Numbered from the stretch's first letter, positions 38,360 to 49,179 are shown. The stretch: 60,015 nt of DNA from Porphyridium purpureum (GCA_008690995.1 VRMN01000027.1:1-60015); one strand, 5' to 3'. A program made the numbers and translations. The notes: a model not told the origin generated them from the sequence alone.

Positions 38360-39883
38360 ATGATGAGGCGCGTGCTGCTTTCTTCCAGCGCGGCGCCAAG
38401 CATCGCTTGCTTCTTTGTGGGAAGGCTCCTCAAATATCGCCCCGCGCAAGGACGGTCCCTCAGTACGAATGCGGGCCAATCGCACGGCGGCGAGTCTGTG
38501 GCTGTGGGCCGCGATCATACAGGTGTAGGCTTGCCCGCGGTTACGCTAGGGGTTGCGTTGGTTGCAGCCGGTTCGGCACTGTTCCGCAAATATGGTCAGG
38601 CCCGTGACGGGGAAATCGAGAAGAGCCACGACGCAGACGCGTCCGACGAGTCTGAAACAGATCGAGTGGAGCTCAAACTCAATTCTCCCGGAGTACCAGT
38701 TCAAGAATCACGACAGGACCGCGAGGATCCGAGCGTCAGCGTGCTTGCAAGCACCGAAAATACCATGAAAGAAACACACCCGGATACGGACACGCGGATC
38801 TGCAGTCAAGCTGTTCGTGCGTTGGAGCGGATCAATGAACGGGTTCGTCGAGCTGATGAAGACGTGAAGAGTGCGGAAAAAAAAGTGTCAGAGCTGCAGC
38901 ACATTGTAGACACAATAGAGCGCTCTAGCCAATCACTGGCTGGCTCTGTTGCGGACTTGAGCAAGGAGCTCTCGTCGTCTGCCGCGAACGCTCGCGACGG
39001 CGGGGCGCCGAAAGCGGCTGCGGCCATCTCAAGCGAAGTGTCGAAATCTGCGTGGTCGGCATTTTGGGACTTACCGTTGCTGAAACGCGTCAAGCTGCAG
39101 GTTATGCTGGCTCGCCAGCTGGTGGATCGCATGGAACTCGCGGAGATGCAAATGATGGAAGCTCTGGAGAATGAGCGGGACAACTTGATTGCTGCTGCAA
39201 ATGCACAGCTCAAGGCTCAGCTCCAGAGCGCTCTCCACGCCGCTGAGCTACAACATGACCATTTGGACGCGCAAGAGTTTGGAAAGCGGAAGGAAACGGT
39301 GGAGAGATGGGTATCACGCGCTGCTGCGTTGCGTAACGTAATGGATCGCCACACGGTATGGTTTGATGATGTGAACCGCGAGATTCAGGATCTGCGCGCG
39401 GTAATCATGGGAAACATGAGGCCTCGTTTGGACGTACTGAATTCGATCACACCGGAGCAGACATTATTGTACGAGTGTGCACGAGTTGCGATATCGAGCC
39501 ATGGCGCTCTCGATACGCAGTCGTTATTGACGAGCTTTGAGTCTATCAAACGAGAAGCTGATATTGTCGCGTGGATGCCACCTGGTGGCGGTCTGATGAG
39601 CTATCTGTGGGCTAAGTTGCTCTATCCCCTCCGCATGAAGGTGTCACCAAGCGAGAACGATCGGGATGCGCACGCGCAGCTCGCTCGGGCCGAAAGCGCT
39701 GTGCAAGCGGGCGACTTGGTTTGGGCAATTCGCGAGCTGCAGCATATTTCCGGACCAGCGGGCAGCTTACTGGTGGATTGGATGGATGCAGCAAAGCAGC
39801 GCCTTCGAAAGGATATGTGCCGTGAAGTCGAGCAAAGCTATGCACTGTTGCTCAGTGAGCGTCTCGCGACCATGTCAGAGTAG
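38360..39883 (+). CDS. MIC60: MICOS complex subunit MIC60 (mitofilin)
   Basis: This 507-residue inner-membrane protein shapes cristae junctions as the core of MICOS. It has a mitochondrial presequence (MMRRVLLSSSAAPSIACFFV), one membrane helix (about 57-75, LPAVTLGVALVAAGSALF), a long coiled coil in the intermembrane space (about 150-340; RINERVRRADEDVKSAEKKV and further heptads), and the conserved C-terminal mitofilin signature (AHAQLARAESAVQAGDLVWA, IRELQHISGPAGSLLVDWMD). Length and order fit the family. It converges on the kinase gene with a 92-bp gap. Confidence 0.92.
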   Translation: MMRRVLLSSSAAPSIACFFVGRLLKYRPAQGRSLSTNAGQSHGGESVAVGRDHTGVGLPAVTLGVALVAAGSALFRKYGQARDGEIEKSHDADASDESETDRVELKLNSPGVPVQESRQDREDPSVSVLASTENTMKETHPDTDTRICSQAVRALERINERVRRADEDVKSAEKKVSELQHIVDTIERSSQSLAGSVADLSKELSSSAANARDGGAPKAAAAISSEVSKSAWSAFWDLPLLKRVKLQVMLARQLVDRMELAEMQMMEALENERDNLIAAANAQLKAQLQSALHAAELQHDHLDAQEFGKRKETVERWVSRAAALRNVMDRHTVWFDDVNREIQDLRAVIMGNMRPRLDVLNSITPEQTLLYECARVAISSHGALDTQSLLTSFESIKREADIVAWMPPGGGLMSYLWAKLLYPLRMKVSPSENDRDAHAQLARAESAVQAGDLVWAIRELQHISGPAGSLLVDWMDAAKQRLRKDMCREVEQSYALLLSERLATMSE

Positions 39884-39975
39884 GAAAGTATCTTTGTTTC
39901 CGATTTCGTACTTAAATTATTTTTGATAGCTCATGCAACATTCATCCGCAAACGCTCTCACCCCCATCGCGTTCC

Positions 39976-42900
39976 CTAATTTGCTGAAGACATCGCCATT
40001 TCGATGACTTCCATGTTCAAAGCCTGCAAATTACGGAAGCTTTGGAACGCAAAGTCTTCAAAGTCCTCGGTGTGCACTTCCAGGGCTTCGTCTGCAGGCT
40101 CCACTGGCTCTGGGGAACCTCTGGTCTCATTTTGTGCTGGAGGATGTGTGAATATGACACTCTCAAATGCCTTCCGGTCGGCCATGCCTGGACGCAAAAG
40201 AGCTTGGTTCTTTTTCCCTGAAGCCGCGGTTTTTTCCAAGTCACCGTATTTGGAGGCCGGCTCGTGCGCCGCTGGCTGCTGTCCAAGGCGTCGCCGAAGG
40301 CTCCGGGTACTGGCTGGCTTTTGGTGCATGGAGCTGATCCGCTTCCGCTGCCGGAGTACTGAAACATCAGGCTCCTCGTCATCGCCACTGAGGTCGGCCA
40401 TTTCTTCTCGACTTTGGAAGTATCGCGTATCATCCTCTGCCACGTTGTCGGGGACGAACGAGGCCTTAGCTTCCAACAAATTCTTCCAATCGATTCCTTT
40501 GAAAAACGGATGAGCCTTGACGTGCTCGCATCCATTAGTCCCCAACCTAGTCGCTACATTGGGATCCAGGAGACGCTTGAGAAGGTCCAAGCCATGGATG
40601 CTAATTTCCTCGGGGGCTAGCGGCCATTGAATCGTCATGTTCAGCGTGTTGGTGAAAATCTTCTCCTGCGTGACATCATGGAAAGGCGGAATCCCCATGA
40701 TGAACTCGTACATGATGCAGCCTAGAGCCCACCAGTCTGTGCTTGGGCCAGATCCAGTGCCTCGCAAAAGCTCCGGCGCGAGATAGTCCGGTGTGCCAAC
40801 AATCTCTGAATCAAACGATGCACTGCGAATCTCGACGCGATCCCCTTCGAAGTAACTATCCAAAATTTTGCGACCCGTGACGTCCCCATTCAAAATTTCG
40901 ATCGCGCGACTCCTGTCTGCGCGCAACAAAATTTTCGATAATCCAAAATCAATCAGTTTCAAATGACCGTCCTTATTGATGAGGAGGTTGTCTGGCTTGA
41001 GGTCGCGATGCACAATGCCCATTCCATGGAGGTACTCGAGCGCGGCCACCGTTTCCGCAAGATATTGCCGGGCGACCTCCTCGTCGAGAAAACCCAAGTT
41101 ACACAGCAAGGAGTACATATCACCACCAGGCAAGTACTCCATAGCAAAGAACAGCTTGGTTGGTGACTTAAAAGACCAGAAGAACCGCACAATGAATGGG
41201 CTCGAAACGTCTGCTAGAATGTCGCGCTCGAGCTGAAGTCTGGTACCCATGGACGATACCTTCATATCCTTCATGCGAATGACCTTAATGGCATACATGT
41301 CTTCAGATGTCTTTTTCCTTGCAAGGTACACTCTCCCGAACGCGCCGCACGACACAGGTTTGAGCACCTTAAAATCGTTAATCCTCGGGATTGTCAGCGA
41401 GTCGCCTGGGTCCACGGCGAGTATGCTTGGTCCAAAAGATTCAGACAAGATCGACAAGGCAACAAACAAACTGGGCGGTTGTGAGCGGAGCGAGCGTGCA
41501 AAGGCGCTCTGCCCGATCTCTGACGCGTATCCCATCAGGCGCGAAGCCGCGACGCATATCTGGTTGAGCAACAATGTTGCCTGTGTGCAACTCGCTGCCA
41601 ATGGAGCATGTTCTCCGAGCTTCCTGCGACACCGATCTACCAGGCGTGAGGCTTCCTTCACGTGATCTTTCAGATCACCAAAGCTCAGGCGCGCAGCTGG
41701 TATGCGAATGTACTCCTGCTCGGGAAGTAAGATCTTCTTCACGCTCGTGCCGAGCTCCTGTACCGTACAATCGTGGAGTGCCGGAAGCTCGCACATATCC
41801 AGCAACGTTGTCCACGCAAGGCGGTCCCACTCAGGCAACGAAGCATCGTTCGCGCACAACTGAATCGTGACGCCTAACTTGGCCAACAGTTTCGAGCGAT
41901 TCATTACAATCTGTAACTCCTCCGCAATCAAGTGGCAGCGCCCGACATGGAACGGGAACGAGTCGGGCAAAAAGATTTGCTCGCACACACGGCACATCAT
42001 TTCGTCCTGATCCTCATTCATGCGCGACTCGGCGTTTGAGCGCGGACTTGACTCCGTCGCATTGTTGTGCCTCGTACTACTCGCCAGCTCGATATGCTGC
42101 TGATGCCTACTTTTCGGTGATAGAACCGTTGCGAGGGCAGATGGGGAGGTCACACCCCCCGAGGTAGGGCCGGCCGAAGCTATCGAGTCTGACGGCGAAA
42201 GCCAGGGTATAGCTTTTGCCCCATCGTTGGTTCCACCACTACCGCCGGTGTTCAGATCAGACCTGCGTCTGTCGACCTGGAGTGTAGGTAGCCCTGGCAA
42301 CCCCAGGTACGGACGCGGCGAGTTCGTTGCAGAATTTGGGCCCCCTGAGCGGCTCTGCTGCGAACCGGCCCGATCCCCGTACACACTCGAGGGGCCTGCT
42401 GCGGTTGAACTACCAGCGGCGAGCCGACCGCCAAGTTTTGGACTGTCTCCTCCGTTCTCACTGCTGGGTGAGGACGTTTGCCTCGACTGGACTGCCCGCA
42501 CGGATGCGGCGGAGTTCGGAGAATTCAGATACGGGGTACCCGTGTCTGATTGATTGAAAGGACCATCGCCGCGCATTTCACGCGGCACCAAGTTCCTCAG
42601 CTCGGAAGGAATCAAAAAGTGGGGAGAGTTCACCCTGCTGCTGTCACCCGTGAAAATGGAAGACTCACTCGATACTTTTGTCAAGTTGCCTGGGTCCTCC
42701 GACCGGTTGTCTCCGTCTGAATCCGAGCTGCTATCCAAATGGCGCGCAGTTTCCTGAAACTCCCAGGGCTCAGACTCGCTCGGCGAGTTTCCATGCTGGA
42801 CCTTGGGCGTCCCTTCTTTGTCGTTCATCACTGCGCCCGGTCCCGCAGGTTCACGTAAATGCAAAGCGCCGAGCGCGGAAGTTACCTTGGTCGATCCCGT

Positions 42901-44193
42901 CGACTGGAGCGACGCGTTTGTCGGGGCGGCGCGCGGAGAGCCCGCCACACTGGGCGACTCGCCACCACTACTTACCGCGGTTGCTATTCGTTTCGAGTTG
43001 CTACTCGCCAAAATATCTCGTCGGCGCCGACGGTCCCGCTGAATTTGATTCTGCGATGAACGCGGGCTACCCGGCGCATCTTCTTCTGGCGTGAGCGGTT
43101 TTCCACTGCTGCTTGGATGAAACACCGGCGATAGCGGATGTCCCTTTGTGCCTTGATGATCTGCCGGTACTTCCGCAGCCTGCCGAAGCTTGTCTACCCG
43201 CGAGTGTACAAACATAACCGGCTCGACGGACTCGGAGCCCATCTCCTTGAGACCCTGCGCAGCACCTTCCCACTTCAAGCCAGCGCTCGCAATACTGAGC
43301 GCTTCCAGCTTTGAAATCTGCTCATGCAGCACGAAACGCGTTTGCGGGTTCAGCATTTCACGGTTTGAGACCAATGTCACATTTTCACAAATGGACACTA
43401 AGGTCTCCAGTACTTCGGCTTCGTCGTTGGTTGTTTCATCAGAGTTAAGAAAGTCACGGTGACAGCGAATGCAGAATTCATTGAGCATGCGGTCGGCTTC
43501 ATCTTTGAGTTTCACCATCCGCTCCATCTGTCGCTTGCTTTGCACGGCGTGCAACAATGACGTCTGCGACGGGGAGTTGCGCAATCCTGCGCTGCGTAGA
43601 TCCGATGTCCGTAACCGCGCTGAGGCGCTTGGCGAAAGAGATGCGGAAGGCGCGGTGCCGGTCCCTGTCCCGGATCGGACACCCATCACATTGCCCTGAC
43701 TTCCTACCAGCCTGGCTGCGCTCGGCGTGATGGGAGCTGAACGCGGCGTGTCACCACGCGAACTCGCGTAAGAATGCTGTAGCTGCGGACTGTGCTGTTG
43801 CACGTACGGATCGTTTTGCTGTCCGTATTCGAAATCGCCTGCGTTCAAATGGTCGGACTGGTTCTGTTGCTGATATTGGTGCTGGAGCTGCGGGGTGTTC
43901 TCCCCTGCACTGCGCTCCCTCGCAACTCGTGTGTACACCTGAGACGGACTGGACACTCTACGGTTCCCCGTAACGGTTGATGGCGACCAGGCGCCGCCGC
44001 CATGTTGGTGATATCGCAATCTTTCTTCGTCCGCCGACGCCGTCCGCCCCGCCGCGCCCACGGCACCGCTGGCCAATCGATATCTGTCCTCCTCCGCCAG
44101 TTCGGACCGCACTCCACTGTCGCCGCCATGCTCGGAATTCCCTGACGCGTTGCGCGACAAGCGCTCTTTCGAGGACTCGCGATTATACTCCAT
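39976..44193 (-). CDS. IRE/Rim15-type AGC protein kinase
   Basis: This 1,405-residue protein belongs to the plant IRE/IREH1 and yeast Rim15 group of AGC kinases. A long, Ser/Pro/Gln/Asn-rich, probably disordered N-terminus covers residues 1-725. A C2H2-like zinc finger follows (about 730-760; CRVCEQIFLPDSFPFHVGRC), characteristic of the group. The kinase domain (about 940-1290) has the glycine loop SCGAFGRVYLA, YAIKVI lysine, HRDLKPDNLL, DFG (LIDFGLSK) and GTPDYLAPELL, with an insertion before the activation segment as usual for this group. FFKGIDWKNLL marks the AGC C-tail. In yeast and plants these kinases link nutrient or growth signals to cell-cycle and growth control. Confidence 0.92.
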   Translation of the reverse strand: MEYNRESSKERLSRNASGNSEHGGDSGVRSELAEEDRYRLASGAVGAAGRTASADEERLRYHQHGGGAWSPSTVTGNRRVSSPSQVYTRVARERSAGENTPQLQHQYQQQNQSDHLNAGDFEYGQQNDPYVQQHSPQLQHSYASSRGDTPRSAPITPSAARLVGSQGNVMGVRSGTGTGTAPSASLSPSASARLRTSDLRSAGLRNSPSQTSLLHAVQSKRQMERMVKLKDEADRMLNEFCIRCHRDFLNSDETTNDEAEVLETLVSICENVTLVSNREMLNPQTRFVLHEQISKLEALSIASAGLKWEGAAQGLKEMGSESVEPVMFVHSRVDKLRQAAEVPADHQGTKGHPLSPVFHPSSSGKPLTPEEDAPGSPRSSQNQIQRDRRRRRDILASSNSKRIATAVSSGGESPSVAGSPRAAPTNASLQSTGSTKVTSALGALHLREPAGPGAVMNDKEGTPKVQHGNSPSESEPWEFQETARHLDSSSDSDGDNRSEDPGNLTKVSSESSIFTGDSSRVNSPHFLIPSELRNLVPREMRGDGPFNQSDTGTPYLNSPNSAASVRAVQSRQTSSPSSENGGDSPKLGGRLAAGSSTAAGPSSVYGDRAGSQQSRSGGPNSATNSPRPYLGLPGLPTLQVDRRRSDLNTGGSGGTNDGAKAIPWLSPSDSIASAGPTSGGVTSPSALATVLSPKSRHQQHIELASSTRHNNATESSPRSNAESRMNEDQDEMMCRVCEQIFLPDSFPFHVGRCHLIAEELQIVMNRSKLLAKLGVTIQLCANDASLPEWDRLAWTTLLDMCELPALHDCTVQELGTSVKKILLPEQEYIRIPAARLSFGDLKDHVKEASRLVDRCRRKLGEHAPLAASCTQATLLLNQICVAASRLMGYASEIGQSAFARSLRSQPPSLFVALSILSESFGPSILAVDPGDSLTIPRINDFKVLKPVSCGAFGRVYLARKKTSEDMYAIKVIRMKDMKVSSMGTRLQLERDILADVSSPFIVRFFWSFKSPTKLFFAMEYLPGGDMYSLLCNLGFLDEEVARQYLAETVAALEYLHGMGIVHRDLKPDNLLINKDGHLKLIDFGLSKILLRADRSRAIEILNGDVTGRKILDSYFEGDRVEIRSASFDSEIVGTPDYLAPELLRGTGSGPSTDWWALGCIMYEFIMGIPPFHDVTQEKIFTNTLNMTIQWPLAPEEISIHGLDLLKRLLDPNVATRLGTNGCEHVKAHPFFKGIDWKNLLEAKASFVPDNVAEDDTRYFQSREEMADLSGDDEEPDVSVLRQRKRISSMHQKPASTRSLRRRLGQQPAAHEPASKYGDLEKTAASGKKNQALLRPGMADRKAFESVIFTHPPAQNETRGSPEPVEPADEALEVHTEDFEDFAFQSFRNLQALNMEVIEMAMSSAN

Positions 44194-45310
44194 CGACTCC
44201 GTTCACCGCGTGAGCGCTGCGAGCTGCACTGACGAGCTCGGCGCACGTCGATGCGAACAACGCCAGGTTTGCACCCGTGCCGCCGCCTGTCCCCGGGAGC
44301 ACAGTTCCCCTCCTCCGTCCGCTACGCACCCGCACCCGAACGCTCGCATGGGCACTCCTGCACCTCCCTTCAACCGCCCCCTCGTGCGTTAGGCCAATCG
44401 GCCGGACTTGAACGCCTAATGAAAATTGAGTCGGTGTTGCTTTGCTTGTTGCTTTTTCCCCCCCGGCCGGGTCATGCGTGCGCGCGCAAGGCTGTTTTTT
44501 CGGCGTGTGCGCACGCGTCCTCACGACCTGGCGGAATGTGCACGAGCCGGCACGACAAAAATCAATCGAGCGGGAAGAATTCGGCACGCTGGCCGCCACG
44601 CCGCGTCACGAACACCTCAACACAGCGCCTTTGAACCCAATGACGCTCTGTGTGGATGTGCGCAAAAGCGGCGCGGGCGCGGGCGCGGCGCGAAACAGAC
44701 TAGCCGCAACCACCACCACCGCCACCCCCTCAAAAGCGCTAGCGTCATTATTATCCTAGTGAAAGCGTATACCGTTCCATAGCTTCCACACCTATTCCCC
44801 AAATGAGCCACCTCAATCTATTTTATTTTGTTCTGCCAACAGATGCACTTTCAAAACTAACATACACACACACACACACACAAAGCGCAGCAGCACCGAA
44901 AAACCGTCTGCATTGTGCAAAGCGCGTTTTTCCTTGAGCGGCCGCCGAAACAGCACGTTTGCGTGAACACCAACCACGCCAACACACCACCACCCATCCA
45001 AAAAAGGGAATAACGAAGCGCCGCACGCACAAAGCCGCCCCCCACGCACCGCAACACACAAGCACCACAAAATCGCGCCTTCCACCATAAAAACGCGCGG
45101 CGTCTCAGTAGTATCAGTACGAGCAGCAGCCGGACAGTGCGCGTACGGCGCCGGCATTCGAACGAATCCGCTCCCGGGTCATTCGCCATCGACACAAAAG
45201 AAGGTACACTGCTTTTCTAAGCTTTGAAGTTGAGCAGTAAGCAGGTAGCCCACGTTCGGACACGGCGCATAAACTGACGCAATGGTCACGGACTGTACAC
45301 CCGCAGCGGG
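44194..45310. other. 1.1-kb divergent intergenic region
   Basis: This lies between the divergent kinase and ABC transporter starts. It contains a (CA)n microsatellite at about 44864-44882 and C-rich stretches. Open frames here are short or compositional. It probably holds two 5' UTRs and promoters. Confidence 0.5.
44864..44882 (+). repeat. (CA)n microsatellite
   Basis: About nine CA units in the divergent intergenic region between the AGC kinase and the ABC transporter. Confidence 0.9.
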
Positions 45311-47902
45311 ATGCGGTCGATCCCCATCGAAAGGTATCGAGCGCCCTCGCACACGATGTTAATAATTGTGTTTAATTTAAACTTCGGCTCGCTCGTGGCG
45401 CGCGCAGCGCGACGAACCGCGTGGCGCGTCCGAAAAGTGGTGCGTGTGGAAGAGAACGGGCTGCGCGCGACAATGCGGACGGCGCCGCCGGTGGAGCTGG
45501 CCAATCTGGCGGGCCGGTGGGCATCCAGAAGCCGGAATGGCGCAGGATTCGCCACGCGTGCCTCGTCCGACGGCCAGATGTCTCACGCAGCGCGTTGGCG
45601 CGCGATGCATCCACGCTGCGCGGTCCCGGCTCCTGCGCCGGCTTCAGGTCCGGCTCCGTCTCTGACTCTGGCTCAGGCCCTGGCTCGAGCTCTTACGATG
45701 CCAACAAGTGGGACGGCGAGCGTCGTCCTACGGCGGATAGATTCTTGTGTCTATCTGCGCTCAGCCGGAGCTCTATCTTGCTTGCGCAACTGCGTCCGCT
45801 CGACCCTCGTCCGGAATGCTAGCACAATCGCGCAAACGCAGAGAGATCGCGTGGCGCGAGGGCTTCGGCGGTACTCATCTTCTCCTCTTCCTCCGGGGGT
45901 CTCGCAAGAACAGCCGCGGGCGCGCATACATGGAAATGGTTCTTCGCAGAGCCAGAGTCAGAGCCAATCCGCGGGCAGGCGACGCTCTTCGAACTCGGCG
46001 TGGCGTCTACTTCATGTGCACGGGAGAAAAGTGTGGCGCCGATTCAGACGGCCGTGGGGAGCGCTTACTGTTCTAAATTCGAACACGAGCTTTCGACGCA
46101 TCCTCGAATTTGTCAAGCCGCAGACCAACCTGCTCATCGCGGCCTCCCTCTGCCAGTTTGTGCAAACGATGACCACCATGACCTTTCCCGCGGCTGCTGG
46201 CAAAATTATGGATATGATCGAACCGCCCCACCCAGAACTAATGGACCAGCTCGCGATGGTGGCGTGGGGACTTGTCGCGCTCTTTGCAGTGGGGTGTGTT
46301 GCCGCGTCAGCACGCGTGACACTCATGACCATCGTGGGTGAGCGCATTTCGCGCAGGCTCCGTATTGACGTTTTTGCGAAAATTTTGGGGAAGCGCATGG
46401 AATTCTTTGACCGGCGGCACACAGGCGAACTCGTGAACCGGCTGTCTGCGGACACAACAGTCATCTCGCGCGTGCTAACGGATAACTTGTCACGCACCGT
46501 GCGTTCATCTGTGACCTTTTCCATGGCAGTGGCATGGCTGCTGGTGTACTCGCCCAAGCTCTTCCTGATTTCGGCAATGGTGTTGCCGCCGACGGCCGGT
46601 CTCGCCGTGCTCGCAGGACGAATTGTCAGACAGCTGAGTCGCCAATATATGGACGCCCTCGCTGCGTCCACCGCGCACGCCGCCGAAAAAATCAGCGGCA
46701 TCCGCACGGTGCGACTGTTTGGAACCGAAGAGCTGGAAATCACGCGGTATGCGAAGAAGACAGAAGACGTGTATCAGCTCGCGAAGAATACAGGTATTGC
46801 GGAGGGCATTTACACAGGCGCGCTTTATTTCGTTTCACAAATGTCTCTTGTTGGTATTCTGTACTGCGGCAGCCGCTTAGTCATGGACGGTGAACTGTCT
46901 GTTGGAACACTGAGTGCATTTACCATGTACGCCATCAACCTCGGCTTCAGTCTATCGAATCTTGCAAATGCGTACGGGCAATTTACCAAGGCGCAGGGCT
47001 CGGCCATGCGAGTGGTGGAGATTCTGGATGAAGACCCTATTCTTCATTCCGAGCGCAACAGCGCCGGCGTGTGTCTCGTGCCACCGTACAAGGCCCGCTT
47101 GGAATTCGACAAGGTGAGCTTCGCGTACCCGATGGCGCCGCAGAATTTGATTTTGCAAAACGTATCTTTTACGGTAGAGCCTGGTGAGATCGTCGCTCTT
47201 GCAGGTGCATCTGGCTCCGGGAAGAGTACAATCACGTATTTGACCGCCCGTCTGTATGATCCGCAGCAGGGTATGATCCGCTTTGGCGGACATGACATTC
47301 AGACGCTGAACTCGGATTGGCTTCGTTCTCAGATCGGCGTGGTACCGCAAGACCCGCTGCTCTTTGATGACACCATTGCCAAAAATATTACCATTCGGCG
47401 CCACGCAGCGCATCTCAGCGGTACTCCAGGCACGCAGCAGGAGCACGTCGATGCCAATGCAGACGCGCATCTACGTCATATCTGCGACCTTGCGACGTGT
47501 TCTGACTTCATCGAAAAGTTTCCACAGGGATTGGACACACTGGTTGGTGAGCGTGGCTCGTCCTTATCTGGAGGGCAACGCCAGCGGATTGCGTTCGCAC
47601 GCTCACTGTACCACAAGCCGCGCCTGCTGCTCATGGACGAATTAACATCGCAGCTCGACGCTGAAAACGAAGCGATGGTGAGCTACGCCATTCAATCGCT
47701 AGCGCATGAGGAAGGCGTGTCTGTGCTCGTGATCGCGCACCGTCTCAGCACACTGCGACGGGCGGACCGTATCCTCTTTCTCGCGGATGGAGCCGTGGCC
47801 GAGCAAGGGACGTATGATGAGTTGTCGCAGAGAAGAGGGCTTTTCCGGGGATATGTGGAGGCCTCGCAAAAACAGCGATTTCACCAAACAAGTGCCCAAT
47901 AA
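45311..47902 (+). CDS. ABCB-type half-transporter, probably mitochondrial (ABCB8/ABCB10-like)
   Basis: This is one membrane domain plus one nucleotide-binding domain. About 250 Arg/Ser/Ala-rich N-terminal residues look like an organelle presequence with an uncertain start: ATGs at 45311 and 45473 are both in frame. The membrane domain (about 260-570) has FPAAAGKIMDMIEPPHPELM and the conserved FFDRRHTGELVNRLSADTTV block. The NBD shows Walker A GASGSGKST (about 633-641), Q-loop VVPQDPLLFDD, signature LSGGQRQRIAFARSL (about 752), Walker B LLLMDE and the H-loop AHRLST. ABCB half-transporters work as homodimers in the inner mitochondrial membrane or ER/vacuole; the substrate is unknown. There is no intron. 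Confidence 0.9.
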   Translation: MRSIPIERYRAPSHTMLIIVFNLNFGSLVARAARRTAWRVRKVVRVEENGLRATMRTAPPVELANLAGRWASRSRNGAGFATRASSDGQMSHAARWRAMHPRCAVPAPAPASGPAPSLTLAQALARALTMPTSGTASVVLRRIDSCVYLRSAGALSCLRNCVRSTLVRNASTIAQTQRDRVARGLRRYSSSPLPPGVSQEQPRARIHGNGSSQSQSQSQSAGRRRSSNSAWRLLHVHGRKVWRRFRRPWGALTVLNSNTSFRRILEFVKPQTNLLIAASLCQFVQTMTTMTFPAAAGKIMDMIEPPHPELMDQLAMVAWGLVALFAVGCVAASARVTLMTIVGERISRRLRIDVFAKILGKRMEFFDRRHTGELVNRLSADTTVISRVLTDNLSRTVRSSVTFSMAVAWLLVYSPKLFLISAMVLPPTAGLAVLAGRIVRQLSRQYMDALAASTAHAAEKISGIRTVRLFGTEELEITRYAKKTEDVYQLAKNTGIAEGIYTGALYFVSQMSLVGILYCGSRLVMDGELSVGTLSAFTMYAINLGFSLSNLANAYGQFTKAQGSAMRVVEILDEDPILHSERNSAGVCLVPPYKARLEFDKVSFAYPMAPQNLILQNVSFTVEPGEIVALAGASGSGKSTITYLTARLYDPQQGMIRFGGHDIQTLNSDWLRSQIGVVPQDPLLFDDTIAKNITIRRHAAHLSGTPGTQQEHVDANADAHLRHICDLATCSDFIEKFPQGLDTLVGERGSSLSGGQRQRIAFARSLYHKPRLLLMDELTSQLDAENEAMVSYAIQSLAHEEGVSVLVIAHRLSTLRRADRILFLADGAVAEQGTYDELSQRRGLFRGYVEASQKQRFHQTSAQ

Positions 47903-48074
47903 CTTGCAGTCCCGTCAACCATTTACAAGCATGCTGAACTATGACTAGACTACGAAAACTAAAAACTAACCTACACGTGGACGAGAATTCCAAACCAGCA
48001 TAGAACACATACAGAGCTTTGGGCTCTCACAACGAGGTCAACTTGCCAGGTCATTCATCTATCACACAGAGGCA

Positions 48075-48764
48075 TCAATGCGAGGCAATTTCAATGCGCT
48101 TGGGCTTCGGCTCCTCCGGCTTCGGGCGCTTCGGTAACACGACAGAAATCACGCCATCTTTTGCAGCTGCCGAAATCTGATCAACGAGGATATCCTCACT
48201 CAGCACCAGACTCCTCTTGAAGGACCTTTTCGTGTAGGATTCAAAGACAGCACCCTTCTGCCCGGCCGGTTCACCTCCGTCAGACGGCTTCGTCGTCTTC
48301 TCTTCCAAGTTTCCAGAGATCAGCAACATGCTGTCCTTGACTTCAAGCACCACCTTCTCCTTCGGAATACCCGGTGCTTCCACGTAGAGGACGTACTTAT
48401 CATCAAACTCCTCAAACTTATACGTCGGGCTCCACGCACGCTGCTGTGCAGGCGCAAGCCCCATGGCACGGTCCCACTGTTCGAACGGCGTGTTCATGAG
48501 CCTCTCAGCGGCGTCCATGAGATCAAATGGACTCAACGGTGCAAATGGCGACAATGGTGCAAACATTTGCCTGTTCGGGCGCGCCATAGCCCGGGATTGC
48601 CCTGGCGGCTGGGTACGTATGGCGACGTTGCCGTTGCTGTTGCCGTCTCCTTCCTTGCGAGGCGCATTCTGCGGCGAAGTCTGCATGTACGACGGTTTCG
48701 CGCCATACACCCGAATCGTTGGGGCCACTCCAAAAGTGAACGCCATGCCGTCACTCTTCACCAT
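48075..48764 (-). CDS. small heat-shock protein (Hsp20/alpha-crystallin), copy 1
   Basis: This 229-residue chaperone holds unfolding proteins during stress. The alpha-crystallin domain (about 105-215) contains FEEFDDKYVLYVEAPGIPKE, KVVLEVKDSMLLISGN and FKRSLVLSEDILVDQISAAA, with the G-V-I-S-V-V-L-P strand and a C-terminal I-E-I motif. An N-terminal region with PLSPFAPLSPFDLM and VRVY/ARPNR residues may be a targeting or substrate-binding arm. The first ATG is at 48764. A TATA-like TATAAAAG lies about 145 bp upstream on the same strand. It is divergent from a second sHSP gene. Confidence 0.94.
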   Translation of the reverse strand: MVKSDGMAFTFGVAPTIRVYGAKPSYMQTSPQNAPRKEGDGNSNGNVAIRTQPPGQSRAMARPNRQMFAPLSPFAPLSPFDLMDAAERLMNTPFEQWDRAMGLAPAQQRAWSPTYKFEEFDDKYVLYVEAPGIPKEKVVLEVKDSMLLISGNLEEKTTKPSDGGEPAGQKGAVFESYTKRSFKRSLVLSEDILVDQISAAAKDGVISVVLPKRPKPEEPKPKRIEIASH

Positions 48765-48908
48765 GATTGTGTGCTTCACTGGTAGTCTCAATCAATGCAA
48801 GCAAATGCTCTGACTCCTTGTTCCCTGGACACTTTGTTCTCCACACCACTCACCTTCGCCTTGCAGATACTCCGCGCCGGAGCGGGTAACTGCGTGGACA
48901 GGCGCCGG

Positions 48909-48916
48909 CTTTTATA
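48909..48916 (-). promoter_or_regulatory. TATA-like box (TATAAAAG)
   Basis: A consensus TATAAAAG on the minus strand about 145 bp upstream of the minus-strand sHSP start codon, placed suitably for a TATA box with a roughly 110-bp leader. Confidence 0.5.
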
Positions 48917-49006
48917 ACCGTGCGAGCACGCCATGCCACGACATGCCACGCCGGAGCAAGCAAGGCATCGTCATTCGATGCGAGAAGCCGGAGCCTTCCG
49001 TGCCCA

Positions 49007-49053
49007 TTCCAGATTTTTGTGGAAACATGTGGAAGTGTACACACTTTCATGAA
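49007..49053. promoter_or_regulatory. heat-shock-element-like motifs
   Basis: TTC at 49007-49009 and GAA at 49022-49024 and 49032-49034 share a 5-bp phase, as in a gapped heat-shock element. A compact inverted repeat TTCATGAA occupies 49046-49053. These lie between the two TATA-like boxes of the divergent sHSP pair. Confidence 0.45.
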
Positions 49054-49171
49054 GGAAGCCTGCTTTTTGCGTACGCCGGCAACGAACGTTGTGTCGGCGC
49101 GAGACGAGAAGATTTGCGAAAGGTCTAGAGACACGTGCACCTGTCTTACAAATGTCTTGATGAAATACAGC

Positions 49172-49179
49172 ATAAAAAG
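49172..49179 (+). promoter_or_regulatory. TATA-like box (ATAAAAAG)
   Basis: An A/T-rich ATAAAAAG on the plus strand, about 60-70 bp upstream of the plus-strand sHSP start codon. Confidence 0.4.

Noticed and set aside
44813-45195. Overlapping minus-strand frames with Val/Cys-rich sequence upstream of the ABC transporter
   Set aside because: They include the reverse of the CA microsatellite and several frames are open together, which indicates composition rather than coding.
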